DNA of 64,000 nucleotides, taken from the NCBI GenBank assembly GCA_934589675.1, contig CAKTOF010000006.1:1-64000 (forward strand), in the 5' to 3' direction. The stretch is from an uncultured Oscillospiraceae bacterium. Lineage in GTDB: Bacteria > Bacillota > Clostridia > Oscillospirales > Oscillospiraceae. The translations under genes were made by a program, and so were the position numbers. The notes below the pieces were generated by a model. The model was not told the origin of the DNA. It worked only from the letters and a program-made list of their open reading frames with translations, and did no database searches. Shown here in pieces: positions 29,325 through 40,423 of the stretch. Numbering within the stretch: position 1 is the first letter of the stretch; every line of letters starts with the position of its first letter.

Positions 29325-32300
29325 ATGAGACAGGACAACTATTTTCAGGCAAAGCCGGAGGTAACGGGCACGTCGCCGCTGTATGATCCGCGCTTTGAGC
29401 ACGACAACTGCGGCATCGGCGCCATCGTCAATTTAGACGGCAAAAAAGACCACGACACGGTCGGCAACGCGCTGTCCATCGTCGAGCGGCTCGAGCATCG
29501 CGCCGGCCGCGACGCGACGGGGGAGACGGGCGACGGCGTCGGCATCATGCTGCAGGTGCCGCACAAGTTCCTCAAAAAAGTGACGAAGGAGCTCGGCATC
29601 GAGCTCGGAGAAGAGCGCGACTACGGCGTGGGCATGTTCTTCCTCCCGCAGGACGGACTGACGCGCGCCCGCGCGAAAAAGACGTTCGAGACGATCGTCC
29701 GCAAGGAGGGGCTCGAGCTGCTCGGCTGGCGCGCCGTGCCGGTCAACCCGGACATTCTGGGAACGCGCGCGAGAGAGTGCATGCCCGTCATCGAGCAGGC
29801 GTTCATCCGCCGCCCGGACGGCTGCGCCAGGGGGCTGGACTTTGACCGCAAGCTCTACGTCGCCCGCCGCGAGTTCGAGCAGAGCAACGAGGAGACGTAC
29901 ATCCCGTCGCTCTCGTCGCGCACGATCGTCTATAAGGGCATGTTCCTGGTCAAGCAGCTGCGGCTTTTCTACCTCGACCTGCTCGACCCCGACTGTGAGT
30001 CGGCCATCGCCATTGTGCACTCGCGCTTTTCCACGAACACAAATCCGAGCTGGGAGCGCGCGCATCCGAACCGCTTCATCGTCCACAACGGCGAGATCAA
30101 CACCATCCGGGGCAACGCCGACCGGATGCTCGCGCGCGAGGAGTCCATGAAGACCGGCGCATTCGCCGAGGCGGACTTTGACAAGATCCTGCCCGTCGTC
30201 AACACGGCCGGCTCCGACTCAGCCATGCTCGACAACACGCTCGAGTTTCTCGTCATGAGCGGCATGGAGCTGCCGAAGGCCGTTATGATCGCAATCCCCG
30301 AGCCGTGGGAAAATAACCGCGCCATGGACTACCGCAAGCGCGATTTTTACCAGTATTACGCCACGATGATGGAGCCGTGGGACGGGCCTGCCAGCATCCT
30401 GTTCTCCGACGGCGACGTCATGGGCGCCGTGCTCGACCGCAACGGCCTGCGCCCGAGCCGGTATTACATCACGAATGACAACCGCCTTATCCTCGCCTCT
30501 GAGGTCGGCGTGTTCGACCTTCCGGCGGAGAAGATCGTGAAAAAAGCGCGCCTGACGCCGGGCAAAATGCTGCTCGTCGACACGGTGCAGGGGCGCGTCA
30601 TTGAAGACGACGAGATCAAGATGCGCTACGCGGGAAGCCAGCCGTACGGCGAGTGGCTCGATTCGCAGCTCGTTTCGCTGGGCGCGCTTCCCGTGCCGAA
30701 CCGGCGGCCGCAGACCTACTCCGAGACTGAGCGCGTGCGGATGCTCGGCGCGTTCGGCTACACCTACGAGAACCTGAAAACGGCTATCGAGCCCATGGCC
30801 GAGACCGGCGCGGAGCCGACGGCCTCCATGGGCATCGACACGCCGCTGGCCGTCCTGTCCGACCGGAACCCGCCGCTTTTCAACTTCTTCAAGCAGCATT
30901 TTGCGCAGGTCACGAACCCGCCGCTCGACGCCATCCGCGAGGAGATCGTCACCTCGAGCACGGTCTACCTTGGCTCGGACGGCAATATCCTTCAGGAAAA
31001 GGCCGAAAACTGCCACGTCCTGCGCGTGGACAGCCCGATCCTGACGGATCTCGACCTCATGCGCATCCGCGGCATGAAAAAGGAAAAGGACGGCTTCAAG
31101 GTCGAGACCATCCCGATCCTCTATTATAAGGGCTCAAGCCTCGAGCGCGCGCTCGACCACCTCGAAAACTCCGTTGACCGCGCCTACCGCGACGGGGCGA
31201 ACATCATCATCCTCTCCGACCGCGGCGTCGACGAGACGCATGTGGCCATCCCGTCGCTTCTGGCCGTGTCGGCCACGGCGAAGTACCTTGTGCGCACGAA
31301 AAAGCGCACGGCCGTCGCGCTCGTCTTAGAGAGCGGCGAGCCGCGCGAGGTGCACCATTTTGCGACGCTGCTCGGCTATGGCGCCAGCGCCATCAACCCC
31401 TATATGGCCTACGAGGCCATCGGCTACATGATCGACGAGCAGCTGCTCGACAAGGACTATTACATGGCCGTGCAGGACTACAACAAGGCCGTGTGCTCCG
31501 GCATTGTGAAGATCGCCTCGAAAATGGGCGTTTCGACCGTACAGTCCTATCAGGGCAGCCAGATCTTTGAGGCCATCGGCATCGAAAAGAGCGTCATCGA
31601 TCGCTATTTCACCGGAACGGTCTCGCGCGTCGGCGGCATCGGCCTGCGGCAGATCGCCGAGAATGCCGAGGCGGTGCACGCGCGCGCGTTCGACCCGCTC
31701 GGCCTCGCCGTCGACCTGTCGCTCCCGTCCGACGGCAGCCACAAATACCGCGCGGGCAAGGAGACGCATCTCTACTCGCCCATGATCATCCATCTGCTCC
31801 AGACGGCCTGCCGGACGGGCAGCTATGAGACCTTCAAGGCGTACACCACGCAGGTCGACCGCCGCGAGACGATCCACACGCTGCGCGGCGCGCTCGAATT
31901 CCGGTTCGACCCGAACGGCGGCGTGCCGCTCGAGGAGGTCGAGCCGGCAAGCGCCATCGTCCGCCGCTTCAAGACGGGCGCGATGAGCTTCGGGTCGCTG
32001 TCGAAAGAGGCGCACGAGTGCCTCGCCATCGCCATGAACTCCATCGGCGGCAAGTCGAATACCGGCGAGGGCGGCGAGGATCCGGCCCGCTTCCGCATCG
32101 GCCCGGATGGGCTCGACCGCAACTCGGCCATCAAGCAGGTCGCCTCCGGCCGCTTCGGCGTGACGTCGGAGTACCTCATGAGCGCCAAGGAGATCCAGAT
32201 CAAGATGGCGCAGGGCGCAAAGCCCGGCGAGGGCGGACACCTGCCCGGCACGAAGGTCTACCCATGGGTCGCCGCGACGCGCTACTCCACGCCCGGCGTC

Positions 32301-33899
32301 GCGCTCATCTCGCCGCCGCCGCACCATGACATCTACTCCATCGAGGATCTTGCCCAGCTCATCTTCGACCTGAAAAACGCCAACCGCGCCGCGGACATCA
32401 ACGTCAAGCTCGTATCCGAGGCGGGCGTCGGCACCGTCGCGGCGGGCGTGGCGAAGGCGGGCAGTCAGGTCATCCTCATCTCCGGCTTTGACGGCGGCAC
32501 GGGCGCCGCGCCGCGCTCATCCATCCAGAACGCGGGCCTTCCGTGGGAGCTCGGCCTTGCCGAGACGCACCAGACGCTCATCCAGAACAGTCTGCGCTCG
32601 CGTGTGCGCCTTGAGACGGACGGCAAGCTCATGAGCGGCCGCGACGTCGCCATCGCCTGTATGCTCGGCGCGGAGGAGTTCGGATTTGCGACCGCGCCGC
32701 TCGTCACGATGGGCTGCACGATGATGCGCGTGTGCAACAAGGACACCTGCCCCGTCGGCATCACGACGCAGAATCCCGCGCTTCGCGGCTGCTTCCGCGG
32801 AAAGCCGGAGCACGTTGTGAACTTCATGATGTTCATCGCCGAGGAGCTGCGCGAAATTATGGCAAAGCTCGGCGTGCGCACGGTCGACGAGCTGGTCGGC
32901 CGGACGGATCTTCTGCAAAAGCGCACGGATCTCACGCAGGGCCGCGTCAACCTTCTGGATCTGTCGGCCATCCTTGATAACCCGTTCCAGAGCGCGCCGA
33001 AGCAGCATTTCGACCCCGCGGACGCCTATGACTTCCGCCTGTCCGGCTCGCTGGACGAGAAGATCCTGCTGCGCGAGTTTGCGGACAACCTGAAAACCGG
33101 CGAGAAAAAAGAGATCTCGCTGCGCGTCTCGAGCACGGACCGCGCGCTCGGCACGATCCTCGGCTCGGAGATCACGCGGCGGTTCGGTTCGGAGCTGCCG
33201 GAGGACACGTTCACCGTCCGCTGCACGGGCGGCGGCGGGCAGAGCTTCGGCGCGTTCATCCCGAAGGGGCTGACGCTGCGCCTGTCCGGCGACAGCAACG
33301 ACTACTTCGGCAAGGGCCTCTCGGGCGGCAAGCTCGTGCTGGAGCCTCCGGAGGGCGCGCGCTTCCGCGCCGATGAGAACATCATCGTCGGCAACGTCGC
33401 CCTCTACGGCGCGACGAGCGGCAAGGCGTTCATCGCGGGCGTCGCGGGCGAGCGCTTCTGCGTGCGCAACTCCGGCGCGTATGCCGTGTGCGAGGGCGTG
33501 GGCGACCACGGCTGCGAGTACATGACCGGCGGCCGCGCCGTCATCCTCGGCACGACGGGCAAGAACTTCGCGGCCGGCATGTCCGGCGGCATCGTCTACC
33601 TGCTCGACGAGGACTCCACGGCCTATCAGCGTATCAACAAGGGCATGGTCAAGATCGAGGACGTCACGAACAAGTACGACGTGCAGGAGCTCAAGGAGCT
33701 CATCGCCGAGCACGTGCGCGAGACGGGCTCCGCCAAGGGCCGCCGCGTGCTGGATGACTTTGCGTCGTACCTGCCGAAATTCAAGAAGATCATCCCGATC
33801 GACTACGACCGCATGCTCAAGACCGTCATCCAGATGGAAGAAAAGGGTCTGAGCACCGAGCAGGCGCAGTTTGAGGCGTTTTACGCCATCCGCGGATAA
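29325..33899 (+). CDS. gltB: glutamate synthase large subunit
   Basis: A 1524-residue GOGAT alpha subunit. A propeptide of 28 residues precedes Cys29 (DNCGIGAIV), the expected nucleophile of the class II amidotransferase domain (to about residue 430). A central domain, the FMN-binding synthase domain (about 860-1230) and the GXGXG beta-helix domain follow. The 3Fe-4S cysteines are Cys1131, Cys1137 and Cys1142. It converts glutamine and 2-oxoglutarate to two glutamates with GltD. With GlnN it completes the GS-GOGAT cycle. Confidence 0.95.
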   Translation: MRQDNYFQAKPEVTGTSPLYDPRFEHDNCGIGAIVNLDGKKDHDTVGNALSIVERLEHRAGRDATGETGDGVGIMLQVPHKFLKKVTKELGIELGEERDYGVGMFFLPQDGLTRARAKKTFETIVRKEGLELLGWRAVPVNPDILGTRARECMPVIEQAFIRRPDGCARGLDFDRKLYVARREFEQSNEETYIPSLSSRTIVYKGMFLVKQLRLFYLDLLDPDCESAIAIVHSRFSTNTNPSWERAHPNRFIVHNGEINTIRGNADRMLAREESMKTGAFAEADFDKILPVVNTAGSDSAMLDNTLEFLVMSGMELPKAVMIAIPEPWENNRAMDYRKRDFYQYYATMMEPWDGPASILFSDGDVMGAVLDRNGLRPSRYYITNDNRLILASEVGVFDLPAEKIVKKARLTPGKMLLVDTVQGRVIEDDEIKMRYAGSQPYGEWLDSQLVSLGALPVPNRRPQTYSETERVRMLGAFGYTYENLKTAIEPMAETGAEPTASMGIDTPLAVLSDRNPPLFNFFKQHFAQVTNPPLDAIREEIVTSSTVYLGSDGNILQEKAENCHVLRVDSPILTDLDLMRIRGMKKEKDGFKVETIPILYYKGSSLERALDHLENSVDRAYRDGANIIILSDRGVDETHVAIPSLLAVSATAKYLVRTKKRTAVALVLESGEPREVHHFATLLGYGASAINPYMAYEAIGYMIDEQLLDKDYYMAVQDYNKAVCSGIVKIASKMGVSTVQSYQGSQIFEAIGIEKSVIDRYFTGTVSRVGGIGLRQIAENAEAVHARAFDPLGLAVDLSLPSDGSHKYRAGKETHLYSPMIIHLLQTACRTGSYETFKAYTTQVDRRETIHTLRGALEFRFDPNGGVPLEEVEPASAIVRRFKTGAMSFGSLSKEAHECLAIAMNSIGGKSNTGEGGEDPARFRIGPDGLDRNSAIKQVASGRFGVTSEYLMSAKEIQIKMAQGAKPGEGGHLPGTKVYPWVAATRYSTPGVALISPPPHHDIYSIEDLAQLIFDLKNANRAADINVKLVSEAGVGTVAAGVAKAGSQVILISGFDGGTGAAPRSSIQNAGLPWELGLAETHQTLIQNSLRSRVRLETDGKLMSGRDVAIACMLGAEEFGFATAPLVTMGCTMMRVCNKDTCPVGITTQNPALRGCFRGKPEHVVNFMMFIAEELREIMAKLGVRTVDELVGRTDLLQKRTDLTQGRVNLLDLSAILDNPFQSAPKQHFDPADAYDFRLSGSLDEKILLREFADNLKTGEKKEISLRVSSTDRALGTILGSEITRRFGSELPEDTFTVRCTGGGGQSFGAFIPKGLTLRLSGDSNDYFGKGLSGGKLVLEPPEGARFRADENIIVGNVALYGATSGKAFIAGVAGERFCVRNSGAYAVCEGVGDHGCEYMTGGRAVILGTTGKNFAAGMSGGIVYLLDEDSTAYQRINKGMVKIEDVTNKYDVQELKELIAEHVRETGSAKGRRVLDDFASYLPKFKKIIPIDYDRMLKTVIQMEEKGLSTEQAQFEAFYAIRG

Positions 33900-33913
33900 G
33901 GAGGGGAGCAACT

Positions 33914-35380
<1,467 letters not shown>

Positions 35381-35387
35381 GCTTTTT

Positions 35388-35429
35388 CCGGGGCGCGAAG
35401 GCACACGCTTTCGCGTCCCGGCTTTTTTT
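35388..35429 (+). terminator. terminator of dapL-gltBD
   Basis: A 12-bp stem with one G-U pair (35388-35399 with 35410-35421), 10-nt loop and seven T. Confidence 0.9.
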
Positions 35430-35430
35430 G

Positions 35431-35459
35431 TTGGCATTGTCCGCGATTCATGATACAAT
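35431..35459 (+). promoter_or_regulatory. promoter of the chromate transporter-ruv region
   Basis: TTGGCA (35431-35436), a 17-nt spacer and TACAAT (35454-35459), directly after the gltD terminator. Confidence 0.7.
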
Positions 35460-35516
35460 CAATCCTGTATGGGCTCTGCAAAAAACAGAGCGACGAAATT
35501 GCCTGAGGTGAAGAAC

Positions 35517-35690
35517 ATGGAACAGGAACCGAACAACGAGCGCCTGCCCGACCTGCCGGACACCGGCGACTTTGAGGAGAAGCCGCACTATGAGCCGCGC
35601 CCGCGCTGGCAGCTCATCTGGGCGTGGGTGCTCATCGCCATTGTGGTCGCGGGCTTCCTCGGCTACTGCTACTGGATCGCCAGATCCTGA
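35517..35690 (+). CDS. small single-pass membrane protein, 57 residues
   Basis: A 57-residue protein with a polar, acidic N-terminal half (to about residue 33) and one transmembrane helix near residues 35-54. No recognised domain. GAGGTG lies six bases before the ATG at 35517; an upstream ATG at 35469 would add 16 residues. It is the first gene of the transcript and is 9 bp from the chromate transporter pair, so a link to that transporter is possible but untested. Confidence 0.7.
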   Translation: MEQEPNNERLPDLPDTGDFEEKPHYEPRPRWQLIWAWVLIAIVVAGFLGYCYWIARS

Positions 35691-35699
35691 GGCGGCGCC

Positions 35700-36260
35700 A
35701 TGAACGACAAGCTGAAAACCAACCTCAACCTGATCGTCTCGTTCTTCAAGGTCGGCATCCTGACCTTCGGCGGCGGCTATGCCATGCTGCCGATGCTCCA
35801 GCGCGAGGTCGTCGACAAGAACAAGTGGGTCACGGAGGAGGAGGTGCTCGACTGCTACGCCATCGGCCAGTGCACGCCGGGCGTCATCGCCGTCAATACG
35901 GCCACCTACGTCGGCTACCGCGTCGGCGGCGTGCTGAGCGCGTACCTTGCCACGCTCGGTCTTGTGCTGCCGTCGCTCATCATCATCACGCTCATCGCGC
36001 TCGTGCTGCGCAACTTCGCCGACATCGCGGCCGTGCAGCACGCGTTCACGGGCATCCGCGTGGCTGTGTGCGTGCTCGTGTTGTTCTCCGTGGCGAAGCT
36101 CTTCAAGTCCGGCGTGAAAAATGCGCTCGACCTTGTGATTTTCGCCGTGGCGTGCCTTGTGACGATCGTGTTCGGCGTGTCGCCGGTCATCCTCGTCGCG
36201 GCGGCCATTGCGCTGGGCATCGTGCTCGGGCTTGTGAGAAAGGGCGGTGACGCGGCGTGA
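35700..36260 (+). CDS. chromate transporter family (CHR) subunit A
   Basis: A 186-residue single-CHR-domain membrane protein, with the family start LIVSFFKVGILTFGGGYAMLPMLQREVV and the CTPGVIAVNTATYVG motif. Short CHR proteins act as pairs of homologous halves with opposite topology. Members export chromate in some bacteria, but the natural substrate in gut anaerobes is not established. Its stop overlaps the start of the second subunit (GTGA). Confidence 0.85.
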   Translation: MNDKLKTNLNLIVSFFKVGILTFGGGYAMLPMLQREVVDKNKWVTEEEVLDCYAIGQCTPGVIAVNTATYVGYRVGGVLSAYLATLGLVLPSLIIITLIALVLRNFADIAAVQHAFTGIRVAVCVLVLFSVAKLFKSGVKNALDLVIFAVACLVTIVFGVSPVILVAAAIALGIVLGLVRKGGDAA

Positions 36261-36820
36261 CATATCTTTATCTGTTCTGGGAATTTTTCAAGACGGGGCT
36301 CTTCTCCATCGGAGGCGGCCTTGCGACGCTGCCGTTTCTCTACGACATTGCAGCGCGCTACCCGTGGTTTACCGAGGAAGAGCTTGCCAACATGATCGCC
36401 GTGTCCGAGTCGACGCCCGGCCCCATCGGCATCAACATGGCGACCTACGCCGGCGTGAGCGCGGGCGGCATTCTGGGCGGCATCGTCGCGACGTTCGCGC
36501 TCGTGCTGCCGAGCATCATCATCATCATCCTGATCGCGGGGCTGCTCGACCGCTTCCGCGAGAACCGGTTTGTGAGCAGCTCCATGAGCGTGCTGCGCCC
36601 GCTCTCGGTCGGCCTTGTCGCGGCGGCGTGCTTCTCTGTCATCAAGGTCGCGCTGCTGCACTATGACGCCGTGCTCGCGCTCGACTGGGCGAATATGGTC
36701 TCGTGGATCGCGCTGGGGCTGTTTGCGGTGCTGTTTGCCGTGCGGCTCGTGTTCAAAAAGGTCCATCCGCTTGTGCTCATCCTCATCGGCGCGGCGGCCG
36801 GCGTCGCGCTCAGGCTGTGA
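36257..36820 (+). CDS. chromate transporter family (CHR) subunit B
   Basis: A 187-residue CHR-domain protein homologous to the preceding one (FKTGLFSIGGGLATLPFL and STPGPIGINMATYAG correspond to the same motifs). GTG start at 36257 overlaps the upstream stop. The two presumably form a heterodimeric anion exporter. The stop overlaps the first base of ruvC. Confidence 0.85.
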   Translation: MTYLYLFWEFFKTGLFSIGGGLATLPFLYDIAARYPWFTEEELANMIAVSESTPGPIGINMATYAGVSAGGILGGIVATFALVLPSIIIIILIAGLLDRFRENRFVSSSMSVLRPLSVGLVAAACFSVIKVALLHYDAVLALDWANMVSWIALGLFAVLFAVRLVFKKVHPLVLILIGAAAGVALRL

Positions 36821-37314
36821 TGCGCATTCTGGGCATTGATCCGGGCTACGCCACGACGGGCTTCGGCCTCATCGAGGCCGAACGCGGCGCAGCGGTCAAG
36901 CTGGCCTACGGCGCCATCACGACGCCGGCGGGCGCGCCGTTCCCGCGGCGGCTGAAGATCCTCTATGACGACATGACCGCGCTGCTCCGGCAGGCAAAGC
37001 CCGAGGCCGTTGCCGTCGAGGAGCTGTTTTTCAGCAAGAACATCACGACCGGCATCGGCGTCTCGCACGGGCGCGGCGTCATCCTGCTCGCGTGCGAGGA
37101 GTACGGCGTGCCGGTCTATGAATACACGCCGATGCAGGTCAAGCAGGCCGTCGTCGGCTACGGAAACGCCACGAAGCGGCAGGTCATGGACATGACGCGA
37201 AGGCTTTTGAAGCTCGACGCCGTCCCGCGGCCGGACGATGCGGCGGATGCGCTGGCCATCGCGCTCTGCCACAGCCGGTCGGCCAGCTCGCTTCTGACAA
37301 CGGTAGGTGGGTAA
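36820..37314 (+). CDS. ruvC: Holliday junction resolvase RuvC
   Basis: A 164-residue endonuclease of standard length. Catalytic acidic residues are visible: Asp7 in ILGIDPGYATTG, Glu in AVEELFF, and the C-terminal RPDDAADALAIALCH. It cleaves Holliday junctions processed by RuvAB. ATG at 36820 shares its first base with the upstream stop (TGATG). Confidence 0.95.
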   Translation: MRILGIDPGYATTGFGLIEAERGAAVKLAYGAITTPAGAPFPRRLKILYDDMTALLRQAKPEAVAVEELFFSKNITTGIGVSHGRGVILLACEEYGVPVYEYTPMQVKQAVVGYGNATKRQVMDMTRRLLKLDAVPRPDDAADALAIALCHSRSASSLLTTVGG

Positions 37315-37316
37315 CT

Positions 37317-37919
37317 ATGTTTTATTATCTGAGCGGCACCGTCGCGCTGCTGGACGCCGGGGTCGCGGTCGTCGACTGCGGCGGCGTGGGCTACGCGGTG
37401 CATACGTCGACCTATTCCCAGGCGCAGATGAAGCAGGGGCAGCCGTGCAAGGTGTTCACGCACTGCAACATCCGCGAGGATGCGTTTGACATCTACGGCT
37501 TCACGACGCGCGAAGAGCTTGGCTGCTTCCGCCTGATGCTCGGCGTGACGGGCGTGGGCGCGAAGGCGGCGCTGGGCATCCTGTCGGCTGTCACGCCGCC
37601 CAACTTCACGCTCGCCGTCATGACGGGCGACGAAAAGGCACTTATGACGGCGCCCGGCGTCGGGAAAAAGCTGGCGCAGCGCATCATACTGGAGCTGAAA
37701 GACAAGCTCGGCGGCGCAGAGCTCGACTTCTCCGGCGGCAGCGGCGGGGCGGCGCCTGTGCCGAACCTGTCCGGCGGCGCGGCGTCCGAGGCCGCGGCGG
37801 CTCTGGCCGTTCTGGGCTACAGCCAGTCGGAGATCGGCGCTGCGCTGCGCGGCGTCGACATATCGCTGCCGGTGGAGGAGATCGTCCGCTGCGCGCTGCG
37901 CAATCTCGTCAGTCTGTAA
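37317..37919 (+). CDS. ruvA: Holliday junction branch migration protein RuvA
   Basis: A 200-residue DNA-binding subunit. It has the N-terminal OB domain (MFYYLSGTVA, GVGYAVHTS), the helix-hairpin-helix region (LMLGVTGVGAKAALGIL, APGVGKKLAQRIILELK) and a short C-terminal domain that contacts RuvB. It lies between ruvC and ruvB. Confidence 0.95.
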   Translation: MFYYLSGTVALLDAGVAVVDCGGVGYAVHTSTYSQAQMKQGQPCKVFTHCNIREDAFDIYGFTTREELGCFRLMLGVTGVGAKAALGILSAVTPPNFTLAVMTGDEKALMTAPGVGKKLAQRIILELKDKLGGAELDFSGGSGGAAPVPNLSGGAASEAAAALAVLGYSQSEIGAALRGVDISLPVEEIVRCALRNLVSL

Positions 37920-37931
37920 GGAGGCGGCACG

Positions 37932-38969
37932 TTGAGCATTGAACTGGAAGGGGAGTTCGAGGCCCCGATCGTAACAGCCAGCCGAACGCCGGCCGACGAC
38001 GGCGAAGTCTCGCTGCGCCCGAAAACGCTGGCAGACTACACCGGCCAGGAAAAGGCGAAGAAAAACTTAAGCGTCTACATCGAGGCGGCCAGACGCCGCG
38101 GCGAGCCGCTCGACCACGTCCTGCTCTATGGCCCGCCGGGTCTCGGCAAGACGACGCTCGCGGGCGTCATCGCGGGCGAGATGGGCGTCAACATGCGCGT
38201 GACGAGCGGCCCTGCCATTGAAAAAACCGGCGACCTTGTCGCGCTTCTGACCAACCTGAATCCCGGCGACGTTTTGTTCATCGACGAGATCCATCGCCTA
38301 AACCGCGCCATCGAAGAGGTGCTCTACCCCGCGATGGAGGACTACGTCATCGACATCATCCTCGGCAAGGGGCCGTCGGCCAACTCCATCCGGCTCGATT
38401 TGCCGCGCTTTACGCTCATCGGCGCGACGACGCGCGCGGGGCAGTTGTCAAGCCCCCTGCGCGACCGCTTCGGCGTGTCGCTGCGGCTGGAGCTGTACTC
38501 AACGGAGGAGCTGACCGGCATCGTGACGCGCTCGGCGAGGCTCCTGGCCATGCCCATCGAGCCGGAGGGCGCGCGGGAGATCGCCGCGCGCAGCCGCGGC
38601 ACGCCGCGCATCGCAAACCGGCTCCTTCGCCGCGTGCGCGACTTCGCGCAGGTCATCGGCGACGGCGTCATCTCCCGGCAGACGGCGTCGGAGGCGCTCA
38701 GCCATCTGGAGATCGACGAGCTCGGCCTCGACGCGATCGACCGGCGGATGCTCACGGCCATCGTCCGCCACTACGGCGGCGGCCCCGTCGGCCTCGAGAC
38801 GCTCGCCGCGACGATCGGCGAGGAGGCCGTCACGCTCGAGGATGTGTATGAGCCGTATCTCATGCAGCTCGGCTTTCTGACCCGGACGCCGCGCGGCCGG
38901 TGCGTGACGCAGCTTGCGTATGACCATCTCGGCCTGGAATTCACCGGGCAGGAGCAATTTTCGATTTAA
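37932..38969 (+). CDS. ruvB: Holliday junction branch migration ATPase RuvB
   Basis: A 345-residue AAA+ helicase. Walker A is GPPGLGKTT, Walker B DVLFIDEIHRL, sensor 1 GATTRAG, and the winged-helix C-terminal domain ends with GLEFTGQEQ. TTG at 37932 is the start: AAGGAGG lies seven bases upstream and no ATG fits. RuvB forms hexameric motors on RuvA-bound junctions. Confidence 0.95.
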   Translation: MSIELEGEFEAPIVTASRTPADDGEVSLRPKTLADYTGQEKAKKNLSVYIEAARRRGEPLDHVLLYGPPGLGKTTLAGVIAGEMGVNMRVTSGPAIEKTGDLVALLTNLNPGDVLFIDEIHRLNRAIEEVLYPAMEDYVIDIILGKGPSANSIRLDLPRFTLIGATTRAGQLSSPLRDRFGVSLRLELYSTEELTGIVTRSARLLAMPIEPEGAREIAARSRGTPRIANRLLRRVRDFAQVIGDGVISRQTASEALSHLEIDELGLDAIDRRMLTAIVRHYGGGPVGLETLAATIGEEAVTLEDVYEPYLMQLGFLTRTPRGRCVTQLAYDHLGLEFTGQEQFSI

Positions 38970-38986
38970 CAGGAGGGCTTTTCACA

Positions 38987-40348
38987 ATGGGAAAGCTGTT
39001 TGGAACAGACGGCATCCGCGGCGTGGTCGGGCAGACGCTCACCGCGCCCTTGGCCTACCGCATCGGGCAGGCCGCGGCCATCGCCTTCGGCGAGACGGGC
39101 GAGGACAAGCCGCTTTTTGTCATGGGGCAGGACACGCGCATCTCGTCCGACCTGCTCGCGGGCGCGCTGACGGCCGGCCTTTGCAGCTGCGGCGCGAACG
39201 TCATGGATCTCGGCGTTATTCCGACGCCGGCCGTGGCGTACCTGACGGTCGCCAACCGCGCGAGCGCGGGCGTCGTCATCTCGGCCTCGCACAATCCGTT
39301 TGAGCACAACGGCATCAAGCTGTTTTCCGGCGCGGGCTTCAAGCTGTCCGACGAGCTGGAAGCGCGCATGGAGGAGCTGATCCTCTCCGAGGGCGATCTG
39401 CCCGTAAAAACGCACGGCGCCGTCGGCCGCCGCCTGAGCGGCGAGGGGCAGAAGGTGCGCTATCTCGACCATCTGGCCGGCACGGTGCCTGAGGGGCTGC
39501 GCGGCCTACGCGTGCTCTTCGACTGCGCCAACGGCGCCGCGTCCGTCACGGCGCGCGAGCTGTTCACGCGCTTTGACCTTGGCTGCGGCTTCATCCACGA
39601 TACGCCAAACGGCGTGAACATCAACGACGGCTGCGGCTCGACGCATCTGGAGAGCCTGGCAGGCGCTGTCGTGGACGGCGGGTATGACCTCGGCCTTGCC
39701 TTCGACGGCGACGCCGACCGGTGCCTCGCCGTCGATGAGCGCGGGCAGGAGGTCGACGGCGACCGCATCATGGCCATCTGCGCCGCTGCCATGCACGAGG
39801 CGGGCGATCTGGCCGGCGGCGGATTCGTCGCGACGGTCATGTCAAACCTCGGCCTGCACAAATTTGCGGCAGCGCATGGCATGAAGGTCCTCTGCGCGCA
39901 GGTCGGCGACCGCAACGTGCTCGAGATGATGCAGCGCGAGGGGATGCGCCTCGGCGGCGAGCAGTCTGGGCACATCATTTTCCTCGACCATATGACGACG
40001 GGCGACGGTCAGCTCGCGGCGCTGCAGCTGCTGCGCATTCTCTGCTGGCGCGGGAAACCGCTCAGCGCGCTTGCCGGCGAGGTCGAGCGATTCCCGCAGG
40101 AGCTTGTGAACGTCGTCTGGACCGGCTCGCCCGAGGGCAAAAAGACCGCGACGGCCATCCCGTCCGTGGCTGCGACCATTGAAAAGGCGGAGGCGGAGCT
40201 GGGCGAAACGGGCCGCGTGCTCGTCCGCCCGTCCGGCACGGAGGCGCTCATCCGCGTCATGGTCGAGTCGAGCGATGCCGCGCTTGCAGGAAAGCTGGCA
40301 CAGGAAATCGCGAAAGCAATCGAAAACGCACAAAAATCGGGCGCTTGA
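38987..40348 (+). CDS. glmM: phosphoglucosamine mutase
   Basis: A 453-residue alpha-D-phosphohexomutase. It starts with GKLFGTDGIRGVV; the phosphoserine loop is VISASHNPFEHNGIK, the metal-binding loop FDGDADRC, and the substrate loop GEQSGHI. It converts glucosamine-6-P to glucosamine-1-P for peptidoglycan precursors. AGGAGG precedes the ATG. It is 17 bp after ruvB and likely on the same transcript. Confidence 0.95.
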   Translation: MGKLFGTDGIRGVVGQTLTAPLAYRIGQAAAIAFGETGEDKPLFVMGQDTRISSDLLAGALTAGLCSCGANVMDLGVIPTPAVAYLTVANRASAGVVISASHNPFEHNGIKLFSGAGFKLSDELEARMEELILSEGDLPVKTHGAVGRRLSGEGQKVRYLDHLAGTVPEGLRGLRVLFDCANGAASVTARELFTRFDLGCGFIHDTPNGVNINDGCGSTHLESLAGAVVDGGYDLGLAFDGDADRCLAVDERGQEVDGDRIMAICAAAMHEAGDLAGGGFVATVMSNLGLHKFAAAHGMKVLCAQVGDRNVLEMMQREGMRLGGEQSGHIIFLDHMTTGDGQLAALQLLRILCWRGKPLSALAGEVERFPQELVNVVWTGSPEGKKTATAIPSVAATIEKAEAELGETGRVLVRPSGTEALIRVMVESSDAALAGKLAQEIAKAIENAQKSGA

Positions 40349-40369
40349 CAAAAACTTCTTTGTTTGCTA

Positions 40370-40399
40370 TTGACAAAACGCATCGGCTGTGGCTATAAT
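40370..40399 (+). promoter_or_regulatory. promoter of the sigma factor gene
   Basis: A perfect TTGACA (40370-40375), an 18-nt spacer and a perfect TATAAT (40394-40399), 24 bp before the TTG start. Confidence 0.8.
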
Positions 40400-40423
40400 A
40401 CGATAGTACAAAAGGGGAACTAA